NCBI GenBank assembly: GCA_015179025.1
Contig: WHUX01000001.1
Coordinates: 186,001-250,000 of the forward strand
DNA from: Terfezia claveryi
Lineage: Eukaryota; Ascomycota; Pezizomycetes; Pezizales; Pezizaceae
Length of the DNA stretch: 64,000 bases
Direction of reading: 5' to 3'
In this document: positions 35,723 through 49,285 of the stretch, piece by piece
Layout: every line of letters begins with the position of its first letter
Numbering within the stretch: position 1 is the stretch's first letter
Position numbers and translations under genes: made by a program
The notes under the pieces: generated by a model
The model's input: the letters and a program-made list of their open reading frames with translations, nothing else
Told to the model about the DNA's origin: nothing
Databases searched by the model: none

Positions 35723-36852
35723 GCTGACGCTCATATAGAAGGCTAACAGCCGCTAGACCCTCCACAGAGAGGCTTAGCTCGGACTTTGCAGGCGGGGGGG
35801 GGCAACGATAGAGGGATGGAAGTTCAGGCTATATCTAGTGGTATTGCCTTTCATTATACCATCTTCTTGATCATTTCCAATTAATTTTTACTGGTTGGGT
35901 GTTTTGCTTTATTTTGCTTAGCTACATTTGATTTATTTCTGATTTGATAAATTGGTCCTTTCAATATTTTGGTGCTCTCACTATCTTAGATAGAAGGAAT
36001 GCACACGGATAGTCTTATTGGGAGACCAGGTGGACTACAGAGAAGGGTTACGAGGTAACGAGACCAGAAAAGAGAATCCATTCCTATATCTTCAGGGGTA
36101 AGAGGTTTACAGAGAAACACAATAGGAGTTCTTTTATGTTCGCATTTTCAAATATATCCCTTGCGTAGTCACTCCTTTGTTTATACCTTATACTTTGCTA
36201 CTTTTTACTTTCCTCCTTTCTTCTTGGCCTGATAATCATAGTTGTACTTAGGTAGGTGGGTGTGGTGTTGTGTGTATTGGTATAACTTTAGCTTAGTTGA
36301 TAGGATCTATCATTGCATAGAAAAATAAATAGGAGTACAGACCCTAGACCGAAGTCTTCTCAATCCACCAGACTCACACCAAAAGTGCCCCAGTGACAGC
36401 TCATGATTACATTTTATGTTGCAAATTTGAGGAAGATTTGTTTGGAATTGAGTTTGAGCTTGATATGGAGTTCCTAATTGACCTGGAACGGCCCTTGAAC
36501 GGTAGAGAAATAAGCTATTCCCCATATACCTACAGTCTAGCTCCACTTTTGCTTTTTGGTTTAAATATGTACATGGCTGATAAACCTGATAGTCGGATGG
36601 TTGAGTTGTTAAGTGTACTTTGATTCTGGTAGCATACTTTAATGTATGTAAATGAGCTGTCACTGAGGAGGCTCCCTCAATCGTGACTTCACAAAGAGTC
36701 ATGCGAGGGTCAGCCTTCGGTGAGTATAAGGCGTAACATAGGGTGAATACACATATATGTCCACTTAAAAACTGTGACAACGAAAAAGTATAGCCTCATA
36801 TCTACGATATAGTTTAAGTAAGTGTTAATAATTAAATAGAACACCAAAAACA
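35723..36852. other. intergenic region between Flc-like gene and tRNA
   Basis: It holds the 3' UTR of the Flc-like gene and the upstream flank of the tRNA. No gene was recognised. Confidence 0.5.
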
Positions 36853-36924
36853 AGCAACATGGCGCAGCGGAAGCGCGCCGGGCTCATAACCCGGAGGGCC
36901 CTCGATCGAAACGAGGTGTTGCTA
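36853..36924 (+). tRNA. tRNA-iMet: initiator tRNA-Met (CAT)
   Basis: A 72-nt cloverleaf without intron. The acceptor stem pairs AGCAACA (36853-36859) with TGTTGCT (36917-36923), with A924 as discriminator. The D-arm reads GGCGCAGCGGAAGCGC, the anticodon arm GGG-CTCATAA-CCC, and the T-arm CCTCG-ATCGAAA-CGAGG. The A1:T72 pair, three G:C pairs in the anticodon stem, and A instead of T at positions 54 and 60 of the T-loop identify the eukaryotic initiator rather than the elongator tRNA-Met. Internal A and B boxes (TGGCGCAGCGG, GATCGAAAC) are present. Confidence 0.95.
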
Positions 36925-36958
36925 GCTCGTGGGTTCGAATCATCGAACTGGCATTCTC

Positions 36959-36979
36959 TTTTTTTTTTTTTTTTTTTTT
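36959..36979 (+). terminator. RNA polymerase III T-run terminator
   Basis: A run of 21 T begins 34 bp after the tRNA and is the first stretch of four or more T downstream, so it should end Pol III transcription. Confidence 0.75.
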
Positions 36980-37922
36980 CTGGGGGGGGAGGGGAGGTTT
37001 AGCATGCTTGATCATAGCGCTAAAGTTAGGTTGGGTTTTTATTTTAGTCTGGGGGTTAGGTTATTTTTTGATACTGTTAACAAATATATCAGTTTCTTAG
37101 ATCGCCATGAAAATCCATATGTTACAAGCTGAAGGTGAAATTACTGCTCAAATAAAGGAAGGGAAACTTGGAGTTGGTTACCCTGAAGTTAGAAGTAAAC
37201 CTAAGTATCTATTATCTGGGGAACTAACTGATTATAAAGGCTTAGGATGATGCCGTACCGTTTGGGCGTGTATGTTTCCTGCGTAAGTGTTGGTTTTACT
37301 CTGCGTCTGGTGAAAGGAGTCTTGTGCTGGTTGTCAATGCTCAGACAATACAGCGTGTGATTGGTGAACTACATTCCAATCCGCATGTATACAAATTCAC
37401 AAATGCGATTACTGTAGTTTCACTACCTAATAAAGAAAACCAATAATGTATGACTCAGTACATTCTAGTGCTTGCTAGTGACTACTTAAGTACTAATACT
37501 ATCAACATATGATGCTTAACTTCAAGTTGTTTCCACCCAATCTAAATTCAAAATTCGAAAAGGGGTATTATTGATGTTTAGACAGCAAAACAGAGCAAAC
37601 AAGAGAGAGGAACGACAAAAAGGGGAAAATTTGGAGATAAAAGCCACGAATAGTAACCAAGAGGAGAGGATACGAAACAAATGAATGAAAGAAATCACAA
37701 GTCATAGTCACGTTGCAAAGAAAGGTAAAAAAAGAAAAAGAAAAAAACCAATGATCACCATCAACCATCATCAGTGTCATTAAAATTCCCAGGTTTTTGT
37801 AAGCGTTCCTTAAAGTTGCCTAAAGTTCCCCCATTCCTCCAAGTTCCAAATATTCCCAGACCTTGAGCTGCCCTGTGTTTGAATCGTGATTGTATCATAA
37901 TACCTCGGAACCGAATCGTAGC
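36980..37922. other. intergenic region between tRNA and coiled-coil gene
   Basis: A G-run follows the T-run. The region is otherwise AT-rich without a recognisable gene; the part near 37.8 kb is probably the 3' UTR of the minus-strand coiled-coil gene. Confidence 0.5.
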
Positions 37923-40137
37923 CTACTCGACATCCCTCCTCTCAAACACAATACTGCTAGCTGATGGCTCCTCTTCCTTCCCGCGGTTGAACCAGCCCAT
38001 CCTGTACCACACAGATCAGTTAGCTATTACTCATCCTGGACAAGCATATGAAAGAAATCGTACCAGCTGCTCCTCTTATTCTTCTTCTCCTCTTCTGGGG
38101 AAACATTCTCCTGCACGAGTCTGAGGGGCCTAAGCTTATTTCCTGCAATCATCCCCATTGCCACAGGTGCGGGTCCATGCGGAGTAGTTGGGCTCGACAA
38201 ATCCGTCGCGGTGGAATGATCCGACACGGAGCTTGTAATCGATGAGCTTGACGCAACCGAATTCCTAGACCTCGGTGGTCGCGCAGTATACCCATCACTC
38301 GCTGGGGTGCCCGCATTAAAGAATGTGGTTGCTCGCTGGGGAACTTTAGGGACGTTGGTATTGACTAGATTGAAGTGAGCTCCTCTGGTACCAGTAACAT
38401 CAGATTTGGATTGTTGGTGGCGCAAACCTGTTGGTTGGACCCTCATAGATTGGGACCGTTGAAGTGGGCTTGGCTCCAGTTCAGGGGCTGGGATTGCATG
38501 AACGGGCTTGTTCACTGCGACTGGAGTCTTCATAACGTTTCTGGCTAATGAGAAGAACTTGGACGGTTTCTCAGACGCTGGTGGTGGGGGAGGAGCAGAA
38601 GCTGCTTCCTTCTGCTCGGCTTGGACACTACCCAAGGAGGGTGTCTTGTCTAAAATGGCCTCGAAGTCTTTGTGGTTAAGTAACCTCTCGATGATATTGT
38701 TGATATAGAGTGTAAGAGCCTTGTTCTGATCTTTGAGAGACTTGGCCTCTGCTTCCAGCTTACGCTGGGCCTCAGCTTCAGCAGAATCATCCTCTTCCTC
38801 TACATCCTCAAGTTCATCGGCAAGACTCGAACTCATTGGCCCAACTGAGTTGCGTCGGGAGATATCCTTCCTGCGCCTGTCATCGTCATGCTCTATCTCC
38901 TTCTCTTGCTCCCCCTGGGGATAGTCAGAGAAAGCATTAGTCATGATATCAGTGCGCGAGAAATCTCCATTCAATGTTGCTGTGCTTATCAGCAATTGGT
39001 AGCTCTCAATCTCTTCCATGAGTCTGGCATTTGTCATCTTGGCTTCCATAAGTTGTTGCTCCAATGCACTAACTCGAGAGCCACCCATGTGGTCTGCCTG
39101 GGTCAATCGAACTTCATACTCTGCAAGCTCCAGCCTGAGACTATGGATGAGTTTGTCCTTTTGCATCACTAGGTTGTTGAATTGGTCTTGTTGTGGAGGA
39201 GGAGGTGGTGGTGGTGGGGTAGCTGATGTGCTAGGTGGAGCAAACTCCACTTTTTCCTTCTCAACATCCCAAGACTCACCAGCTATTTTGAGAAAGTTAG
39301 CTTGTACTTCGTTCTCCGGGAATATAGGTGGAAGGTTCGTACACGAGCGACGCCGTCGTCGCCTGATACTATCATCCCTGCTAGTCTCCTTTTCGAGTCG
39401 GGAGTTCTCCTTTTGAAGTTCCGTGATTGTTTCCTTCAGGCGCTGGATAGTGGCATTGAGTTCTTCTTCTTTGTAAAAGAAATCTTCCTTTTCTCCACTC
39501 CAAGTGATCCTCTATGATAACGTAACAGTTAGTTCTATGAACAAAGGAATTGGAACAAGAATGGGGGAAAGGGGGAAATGAGGAGTGAATTTACCTCTGT
39601 CTCATATATATGCTCCTGATCTCTGTTCCTTCGGTCAAGTTCCACAATTTGAGACTCCAACTCTTCTATCGCCTCATCTCGGGAGTGTATTATATCTTCC
39701 ATCTTCGTCGCTTCGTCCACTGCCTCCTCCATCCTGCTCTGGAGAGCCTGCATCTGGTCCTGGAAGTTATCAGCAGCTGCCGCCGCACTGGCTTCTATCT
39801 TCTTGATTCTTTGGGTCAAATCGGATATGATGCCATCTTTCTCAAGCAGCTCTGCAGTATTATCATCCATATGTACTGCTCCCGACATTGACGCTCGCTT
39901 CACAGCAGATCGTGCACTGATTCCGGTTCGAAGGGATGATAAAGACCCCTGGGAAACATGACCAGGAAGACCTTCTCGGATGGTATGGCGTCGTCCAATT
40001 GGGCTGCTGGACACCGGGATGTTTGATCCCAGTGAATCTCTTGAAGGAGTGGGAGACCGTGGGGGAGCACTCAGAGGCGCCAGAGACCTCCGGTTTGCTA
40101 CGTTCGCGTTAGGTTTTCGTGCAGTCTGGGACGACAT
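37923..40137 (-). CDS. long coiled-coil protein, hypothetical (cytoskeletal type)
   Basis: Three exons (transcription order): 40137-39595, 39511-38064, 38001-37923; 689 aa from the first in-frame ATG. The small last exon completes a conserved-looking C-terminus RSSWMGWFNRGKEEEPSA; reading through instead gives a stop soon after. Ser/Pro-rich N-terminus (SLAPLSAPPRSPTPSRDSLG) is followed by heptad-rich segments: about 100-190 (IISDLTQRIKKIEASAAAA, RMEEAVDEATKMEDIIHSRD), about 195-220, about 275-345 (LIHSLRLELAEYEVRLTQAD, ALEQQLMEAKMTNARLMEEI) and about 405-450 (LKDQNKALTLYINNIIERLL then NHKDFEAILDKTP). A Pro run precedes the third coil. A long basic, Ser-rich region follows. It suggests a microtubule or polarity scaffold, but I cannot assign a family. 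Confidence 0.75.
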
Positions 40138-41311
40138 CTCGTGCTTCACTGTCGAAATCAACTATGGAGTCTGTTGTTTTCTTATCAATTGCAGTCGTTT
40201 TATGGGAAGATGTTCGGGTTGTTTATCTGTGCGCGACTGGAGGCTCTCGGAAACAAAACACCAAAGGCTAAGGTAGACAGGTAGCCCGGGATATAGTAAA
40301 CAAAGACCGGATTCCAGTCGTCAAGGCTAAAAACCGCCAAATGGGTTCTGTAGAAAGGGAGAAGGATGTTCTATCGAAGAACGGGGGACCGTCTGGTTTT
40401 TGTTATTGGATCGGGAAAAGGAGGTTTGGAACTGCACCGTTTTGAGCAGATGGATACTTTTGTATGTGTATGCAGGTGTAGACGCAGAGTCCCAGATGTG
40501 CTAGCACCAGGAGGGTGGCAGCACCCGATGGGAATCGCTTCACTTAAACAAATGGCTAAAGCTGGCCATAAAGTGCACATCGGCCGGCCATACCAGGCCA
40601 GGAGCCAGGAGCCAGGCCGAGGCCATGCGGCGTGATGCGGGAGATACAGACCTGGCTGTGGCCCGCCGTGGTGTTGTGCTCACAGAGCTGCTATGCAATG
40701 TAGTGTAGGTGCATAATGCACATGCAGGGTTGCCAGTGCGGTAGGTTCCTGACAGCAGCTGGGATGCCAAACGAAAACTCATCTCATAGGCTGGCTCTCT
40801 TGGATCTCATCTCAACTCAGGTGTCGGGGTACGTAGGTGGGCATAAGGTGGGCATAGGTGGGCATCTCAATTCAATGCAGTCGCGTGATAATGGCAACAA
40901 CAAATATGGTTGGGTTCCTCCCCATCTAGAATATATCACAGCCCATCACTCCGTATCAATGCCCACCCTGGCAACGGCCAGCACCTCCAACCAATTATCG
41001 CCGGCTTGTTCTGGCGTTCTTTCTAGAGTCAATAACTGCATTGGCCGCGCTTAGATCGAGGTACATGTCTGTGGTAATACGATAACGATAATGATAATGA
41101 AGACGGAAGATTACCACGCCCAAACGCCTTTTGAAAAATCAACCACCCAATAACTTTCCCCTAAATATTAGACAATTTCTCGTACGAAGCGCCATATGCC
41201 TAGTTCCGAAATGTTCTAGGATATTTGAAACGAAGAGACTCTACTCTAATGCTTGAGTATGAGGCTATAGTCCACATGCAGTGCCTGACTACAACATTAC
41301 AATTGAGCTTC
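40138..41311. other. intergenic region upstream of coiled-coil gene and downstream of DIM1
   Basis: It holds the presumed promoter of the minus-strand coiled-coil gene and the DIM1 3' end. Direct GTGGGCATA(A/G) repeats lie near 40836-40862. No gene was seen. Confidence 0.5.
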
Positions 41312-42596
<1,285 letters not shown>

Positions 42597-42855
42597 GTTG
42601 ATGTAAACGGTATCGACGGTGTTGTTAGTTGACGAGCGAGCGTGCAATCAATTGGGCTTTTTTGCCAAGATTTACAACACTTGGCGTCATACTCTGTATA
42701 AGATTACAGTTAGGTGGCAAATGAATGTCATATATCTGAGTCATGACATGACTATGTACTATGTACTATACAAGGTACACGTAAACTTTTGGTAACAAGC
42801 TCGTCTGCTTATAAAGTAACATTCACGAATCGACCTCATCCAGCGTTCCGGTGCT
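42597..42855. promoter_or_regulatory. divergent promoter of DIM1 and PRP6
   Basis: 259 bp separate the start codons, so both genes probably share regulatory DNA. A GTACTATGTACTATACAAGGTAC-like repeat lies near 42753-42778. Confidence 0.5.
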
Positions 42856-45807
42856 ATGAAGTCCTTCCTACTCGAAGAAGCTCCGGCCAACTATGTCGCC
42901 GGTCTTGGGCGAGGTGCTACTGGCTTCACAACACGATCCGACATCGGTCCAGCTCGAGAAGGTCCCTCAGAGGAAGCTATCAAAGCTGCCCTCACCCGTA
43001 GAGCGGAACTCCTCGGGCAAGCTCCTCCAACAGCGTACGGTGCAAAGGAGAAGAAAGACGATGAAGAGGACGATGACCGGTATCAAGACCCCGAGAACGA
43101 AGTCGGACTATTCGCCACTGGCGCATACGACGAGGACGACGATGAGGCAGATAGGATCTACCAGTCTGTAGACGAGCGTATGGAAAAACGAAGAAGGGCA
43201 CGAAGGTAATTATTCCCCCCTTCCCCCGATCTCTTTCCGCGTCCCTATATAATTTTTTTGAGATGGGAATGAATACATGGTTTATCATCTTTTCCAACCT
43301 TATAAACAGAATGCCAACGTTGGATTTCTTCTCATAGGGAGGCCCGCGAGAAAACTGAACGGGAGGAATACGAGCGCAAAAATCCCAAGATTCAGCAACA
43401 ATTCGCTGATCTGAAACGAGCTTTGAGTACGGTTACCGACGATGAGTGGGCGAATCTACCTGAGGTTGGGGATTTGACCGGGAGGAATCGGCGAGCGCGA
43501 CAGGCATTGCATCAGAAGTTCTATGCCGTTCCGGACTCTGTTATTGCCGCTGCTCGGGACTCTACTCAATTTGGGACAACAGTGGAAGATGGGGCTGCCA
43601 GTTCGGATGCCGCAGATGGGACAATGACAAATTTTGCGGATATTGGGGCGGCAAAGAATAAGGTGCTCCAGGTCAGGCTGGATCAAGCTAGTGCAGGTAC
43701 CGATTCTGTCCACGGAGGGGCCACAAATATCGATCCAAAGGGTTACCTCACCAGTCTTAATAAGAGTATCATTGGCCAAACCGAAGCACAAGTTGGAGAC
43801 ATCAAGCGAGCCCGCACGCTCCTCGAATCAGTTATCAAAACCAACCCTTCGCACGCCCCCGGATGGATCGCAGCAGCTCGTCTAGAGGAGTTGGCAGGGA
43901 AAATGGTACAGGCGCGAAGCGTTATTGCCCGTGGATGCGAGCACTGTCCAAAGAACGAGGACGTCTGGCTAGAGAGTATACGACTGAGTGACAACAATAA
44001 CGCCAAAATTATTGTCGCCCAAGCCGTCAAAGAGAACCCCAAATCAGTCAACCTGTGGAAAGAGGCTATGAAGCTAGAGACCGAAACAAGGGCAAAGAAG
44101 CGTGTCGTCCGAAAAGCTCTCGATGTCATCCCCCAGTCAGTTGTACTATGGAAAGAGGCAGTCAAGCTTGAAGATGACCCGAAGGATGCTCGTATCTTGC
44201 TTGCAAGAGCAGTAGAGCTTGTACCATTATCTGTTGATCTATGGCTCGCTCTTGCGCGCCTTGAAACCTTTGAAAACGCCCAGGCCGTTCTCAACAAAGC
44301 CCGCAAGGCTATCCCAACATCCCACGAGATTTGGCTTGCTGCCGCCCGCCTCCAAGAGCAACAAGGTAACAACAAGATCAATGTTATGAAACGTGCCGTA
44401 CAAGCTCTCGCTCGAGAGCAAGCTATGCCCAAGCGCGAGGAGTGGATTGCGGAAGCCGAGAAGTGCGAGGAAGAAGGTGCCAATCTAACCTGCCAGAACA
44501 TAATTCGGGAGACATTGGGCTGGGGTTTAGACGAAGATGACGACCGGAAGAAGACATGGATGGACGACGCAGAATCGTCAATTTCCCGAGGAAGATATGA
44601 GACTGCTAGAGCTATTCTCGCTTATGCTCTGCGAGTCTTCTACACCAAGAAGTCTATATGGCGTGCCGCTGCAGATCTCGAGAAGAACCACGGAACTAAG
44701 GAGGCTCTTGTGGCGTTACTTGAGAAAGCCGTCGAGGCTTGTCCGCACTCTGAGATTCTGTGGATGATGCTCGCCAAGGAGAAATGGCAAACCGGTGAAA
44801 TTGATGGCGCAAGAGTTGTACTTGGTCGTGCATTCAAGCAGAATCCGAATAACGAAGATATCTGGCTTGCTGCTGTTAAACTTGAAGCCGAAAACAACCA
44901 ACACGAAGCTGCGCGCGAGTTGCTCGGGACAGCAAGAAGTGAAGCTGGCACAGACAGAGTGTGGATAAAGAGTGTGGCGTTCGAGCGGCAGTTGGGAAAT
45001 ACAGAAGCCGCACTGTCACTAGTCAATGAGGGGCTGCAGCTCTACCCCAAAGCCGACAAACTTTGGATGATGAAAGGCCAAATCTACGAAACGGACTCGA
45101 AGCTCCCACAAGCTCGCGAGGCGTACATGACTGGTACAAAGGCCTGTCCACACTCCGTTCCACTCTGGCTCCTCGCCTCCCGCCTCGAAGAAAAAGCCGG
45201 TGTCATAGTCAAGGCCCGCTCTGTACTCGACCGAGCACGACTTGCTATTCCAAAGAATCCAATTCTCTGGTGTGAGTCTGTGAGGGTGGAACGAAGGGCG
45301 AATAATATGAATCAAGCGAAGTCCCTTATGGCGAAGGCGTTGCAAGAATGTCCAAACTCGGGGTTACTGTGGAGTGAGAGTATTTGGTATTTGGAAGCCA
45401 GAACCCAAAGGAAGCCAAGGATGGTGGAAGCCATGAGGAAGGTGGATAATGATCCTGTATTATTTGTTACAGTGGCGAGGAATTTTTGGTATGAGAGGAA
45501 ATTGGATAAGGCGTTGAGTTGGTTTGAGAAGGCGATTCTGGCGGATAGTGATTTGGGAGATACGTGGGCGTGGTATTATAAATTTTTATTGCAGCATGGG
45601 ACGGAGGTTAGTAGTGCCATTTACCCTGAAAAACGGTGTGGATATGCGCTAATGGGTTATCAGGAAAAACGACAAGATGCAATATCGAAGTGTGTCTCGG
45701 TGGAGCCAAGACATGGAGAGATCTGGCAGGCTGTTGCGAAGGCGCCGCAACATGCGGGGAAGTCGGTGGAGGAAATATTGATGTTGGTGGTGGCGCAGTT
45801 GGAGTGA
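42856..45807 (+). CDS. PRP6: pre-mRNA-splicing factor Prp6/Prp1
   Basis: Exons 42856-43205, 43338-45606 and 45664-45807 (920 aa). The U4/U6.U5 tri-snRNP protein bridges U5 and U4/U6. The PRP1 N-terminal domain covers about residues 1-150 (YVAGLGRGATGFTTRSDIGP, DRYQDPENEVGLFATG, YDEDDDEADRIYQSVDERM). About 18-20 HAT/TPR-like repeats follow, seen as recurring W and A positions (APGWIAAARLEELAGKM, DVWLESIRL, NLWKEAMKLE, ILWMMLAKEKW, LWLLASRLEEKAG). The last intron (45607-45663, GTTAGT...GCTAATG...TATCAG) is 57 nt, a multiple of three, and has no stop codon, so the frame stays open if it is retained. Its removal joins LLQHGTE to EKRQDAISKCVSVEP, the expected family sequence. Confidence 0.93.
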
Positions 45808-47417
45808 TTTAGAGTGATCTCTTCTCTCTTTACTTAGTCACTTGTCTTATTTTGCATGTTGATTTCTAGAGGCATTGTGCTTTCTATAATTTTATTATGA
45901 TCTATTGGCTTGTAATGAATGGAATCGGATGTTTCTGTGATCACGTCTAATAGGGCGTTGTAAGATTCGAATGTGTGATCTGGGATACATTTTATTTTTT
46001 GTTGACGCCATTTATGTACCTCTCACCACTACCTAACCTCAGAAGGAGAATTAGTAATTGCTATACAAGAGATGGATATATCTTCCTTGGAATAAAGTCA
46101 CCAGACCCATAACAATACAGGATCTTAACTGAATATGAGGAAATGTTACTCTACCATCAATTGTAGTCACTCACCCCATGGACGGAATGGGGTGAGCGTT
46201 TATGCTATGATGGATACAACTAGAGAGTACGGAGATTGGGAAATTGCGTGTACCTCGCGGGCATAGATGGAGATGAGTGAGTAAGCAGCGGAGAGAATTC
46301 AGGCTCATGCCTTCAAGATCTGAGAAGAGTAGATGAGAAAACCAAGGTCCACTGAAGCCTCGAACCAGACGTTACAACATGTAACCGCAATAAAGCAAGT
46401 TTTTGAGATGAAGTGAAGTACGAAATCGAGATAAAATGTCCATAAAAAGACATGACTTCCGAAGCTGTATTTGACCATGGAAATATATTTTTCTGGTAAC
46501 CAAAAAAAGAGCTGAAAATTTGCAAACGGTGTCCAAAAGAGTGACTAAAAGGCCGTCAGGTGCTGGTATGAATGCTCTATTTCTATTGAATACACTATTG
46601 AGACATAATAGAATGATATATGAGGTCGTAATGGGACTGAGAGAGCCGAGAGAGTCTTATAAGTTGCCTTGTCCTTCCGTCACGCTTAGGTGAGTGCTTC
46701 TTAAGCACCTTCGTTGTGATACTATGTCCACGGCCTTGAGGTTAGACTCCTGCGACAAGAGTTCCTGTGCGCAGTGATGTAGAAATCCTGCTATCTAGAA
46801 TTGCTGCCTTTCCTGATACTCGGGCAAGGACCTTGGCTTCGGTGTGTTGGAGTATTCGCGTTTGGCCGGCTTGACGTCTGGGTTAAGATATTTGAGATTT
46901 GCTAACCTCCGGGATGCTAATTCTACGAATTCTGTTGAAATCAGTTGGGCGTGGTAACCCGTAGCTTGACTCTGGGGAGGGGCTAGTGCAAGCCAGACTA
47001 AGCTTGACTACGGTCTAACTTGTTAGCTCCGCCATTGAGGACATGCCCGTATCAGGAGTTTCGTAAGTAGACTTGGACAGTATGACAAAGGAGAACGGTA
47101 TGGGTATGGTAGGGTATCGATGTAAGGATATTTGTCGATGAAAACAAACGAGGAGAGATTGCCTTATGCGGCGGTTAGGATAACTTGCCGGTATTAGTTT
47201 AGTCATGATACCATTTATAGCTAGTAGAAACTAAGAAATCTCGCCAAGCAATTGCCAAGTTTGCTTAGGGCTTAGGGCGGAGTAAACTCGCCCCACACAT
47301 AAGGCTAATTTACAGGACGGACAACCTCGCGCCAGAAGCCTTTAGACTCATCAACCACCAACAATCCTCAACCAAAAGACCGGAGTGCTTGCGCCTCAAT
47401 AAACACAAAGCACAGAG
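45808..47417. other. intergenic region between PRP6 and RPL30
   Basis: 1.6 kb without a recognisable gene. A CCAGACTA motif copy lies at about 46992-46999. The last 200 bp form the RPL30 promoter. Confidence 0.55.
47265..47277 (+). promoter_or_regulatory. paired TTAGGG boxes upstream of RPL30
   Basis: Two TTAGGG hexamers (47265-47270, 47272-47277) lie 141-153 bp before the start codon. TTAGGG is the binding site of Tbf1-type factors, which are known to act at ribosomal-protein promoters in several ascomycetes. Function here is inferred. Confidence 0.5.
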
Positions 47418-48023
47418 ATGGGTATGGTGAATTCCACAACAACTCAAACCCAAGGAACGAGTGACTGACTACGATGATAGCACCTACCAAGAAGACCAAG
47501 AAGGCGGCTGACTCCATTAATTCCCGTTTGGCGTTGGTAATGAAGTCCGGCAAGTACGTTCTCGGCTACAAGTCTACCCTCAAGACCTTGAGAAATGGAA
47601 AGGCCAAGCTGGTCATCATTGCCGGCAACACCCCGCCACTCCGCAAGTCTGAGCTCGAGTACTACTCTATGCTTGGAAAGTGCAACGTCCACCACTTCGC
47701 TGGTACCAACGTGAGTACCTTTACCCCAGTACCTTGATTCTCTGCGAAGAAGCTTTCTAGGCTCCGGAGAGAGCTATTTTCACTTGGTCTATGCTGCCGA
47801 ATCCCTTCCGTACTTAAATATACTGGGGTTATGGTGTATAATTCCCTGCGAAGAAGCAAACTCTCCAGAGACTTTGCTTTGGAGGGAAATCTTGTGTGAC
47901 TAACATGTCATCTTCCCATGATTACAGATTGAGTTGGGTACTGCTTGCGGTAAACTCTTCCGATGCTCTACCATGGCGATCTTGGACCAGGGTGACTCTG
48001 ACATCTTGTCTGCCAACGCGTAA
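47418..48023 (+). CDS. RPL30: 60S ribosomal protein eL30
   Basis: Three exons, 47418-47421, 47481-47710 and 47928-48023 (109 aa). The first exon codes only ATG plus one base; splicing gives [18 protein letters not shown]. The rest matches the L7Ae/L30e RNA-binding fold: [78 protein letters not shown]. The first intron (59 nt) uses GTATGG and ends GATAG; the second is long (217 nt). In yeast, Rpl30 binds its own pre-mRNA near the first 5' splice site; a similar control here cannot be judged without structure comparison. It lies in tandem with RPL10, 412 bp upstream of it. Confidence 0.95.
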
Positions 48024-48435
48024 ACGACGTCTTTCTTGCTGGGTATTGGGATTGGGTTGGAAATCATGTACAATTCATTTTCTCAAGATAATGCATTCAA
48101 AAATGGGTGGATTTGAGGCGTTAATTTGAAGACAAGGCAATGACGATTTTATTTGCTCTCCTGATTTATTTCAGAGTGATTTTAACTTTATGCATCATCC
48201 AATTGCCATAAATTCTCTCCGTGATTTTTTTTCGAATGGCTAGAAATATGGGGGTTTAGCCCTATGACTGCTCAACCCTGCACTATAATGTTTTGTAAGC
48301 ATCCCACCATTGGAACCAATGCCAAGTGTTCTTGCATTAGAAATCAAGATACCATATTCTCTTGATCTCCCTGAGCAGCCCCTACAATTTCGATAACCAC
48401 TCGATCTTCACCGGCACACCTAAAAATCATCAAAA
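48024..48435 (+). promoter_or_regulatory. intergenic region and RPL10 promoter
   Basis: 412 bp between the RPL30 stop and the RPL10 start. It contains the string GGGTTTAGCCCT at about 48252-48263 and an AACCCTGCA at about 48275; a ribosomal-gene regulatory role is possible but unproven. Confidence 0.4.
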
Positions 48436-49285
48436 ATGGCCCGTCGTCCAGCTCGCTGCTATCGCTACTGCAAGAGTATGTTTTCACGGACTGGGAATAT
48501 TTTGGGAGGAAGGGGAAGAATAAGGGTCCCGGGCTAACTTGCTATCGCAGACAAGCCTTACCCCAAGTCAAGATTCAACCGTGGTGTCCCAGACCCAAAG
48601 ATCAAGATTTTTGATTTGGGACGAAAGAAGGCTGGTGTCGACGAGTTCCCACTCTGTATTCACTTGGTTTCCAACGAGTATGAACAACTTTCCTCCGAGG
48701 CTCTGGAAGCCGCTCGTGTCTGTTCCAACAGATACCTAGTCCGTACCGCTGGAAAGGACAACTTCCACATCCGTGTCCGTATGTACATCATTTCTCCAGA
48801 TAGGATAACCCATATGCTAATATATTTATTCATCCAGGTGCTCACCCATTCCACGTCATCCGTATCAACAAGATGTTGTCCTGTGCTGGAGCGGATAGGC
48901 TCCAGACTGGTATGCGTGGTGCCTGGGGAAAGCCATACGGAACTGTTGCCCGTGTAAACATCGGTCAGATCATCATGTCCGTCCGAACCAGGGACTCTCA
49001 CCGTGCCTCCGCCATTGAAGCTTTCCGAAGATCCATGTACAAGTACGTCTCAAATATCTTAAAGTCGTTGCTATGCACACATTCTAATCTACTACTAGGT
49101 TCCCTGGTCGCCAAAAGATCATCGTCTCTAAGAACTGGGGTTTCACTCCTCTACGTCGTGAGGAGTACACGGAGAAGCGCGCCGCTGGTGAGCTCAAGGA
49201 TGATGGTGCCTATGTCAAGTTCCTGAGGGCCAAGGGATCCCTTAAACAGAACATCAAGATGTATCCAGAGGCTTTCGCCGCCTAG
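48436..49285 (+). CDS. RPL10: 60S ribosomal protein uL16 (Rpl10)
   Basis: Four exons: 48436-48475, 48551-48778, 48838-49042, 49099-49285; 219 aa (yeast 221). It is the late-joining large-subunit protein near the P site, recruited with Nmd3 and Sqt1. [20 protein letters not shown] is the near-invariant N-terminus; [57 protein letters not shown] (P-site loop region) and [18 protein letters not shown] are all present. All splice joins preserve family sequence. Confidence 0.96.

Noticed and set aside
36310..36780. 156-aa minus-strand ORF before the tRNA
   Set aside because: No domain, no splice context, and AT-rich like the surrounding intergenic DNA.
40366..40635. 89-aa ORF upstream of the coiled-coil gene
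   Set aside because: No domain or conservation signal can be seen; probably chance.
43743..44501. 252-aa minus-strand ORF inside PRP6
   Set aside because: The opposite strand codes HAT repeats; this is a codon-bias shadow.
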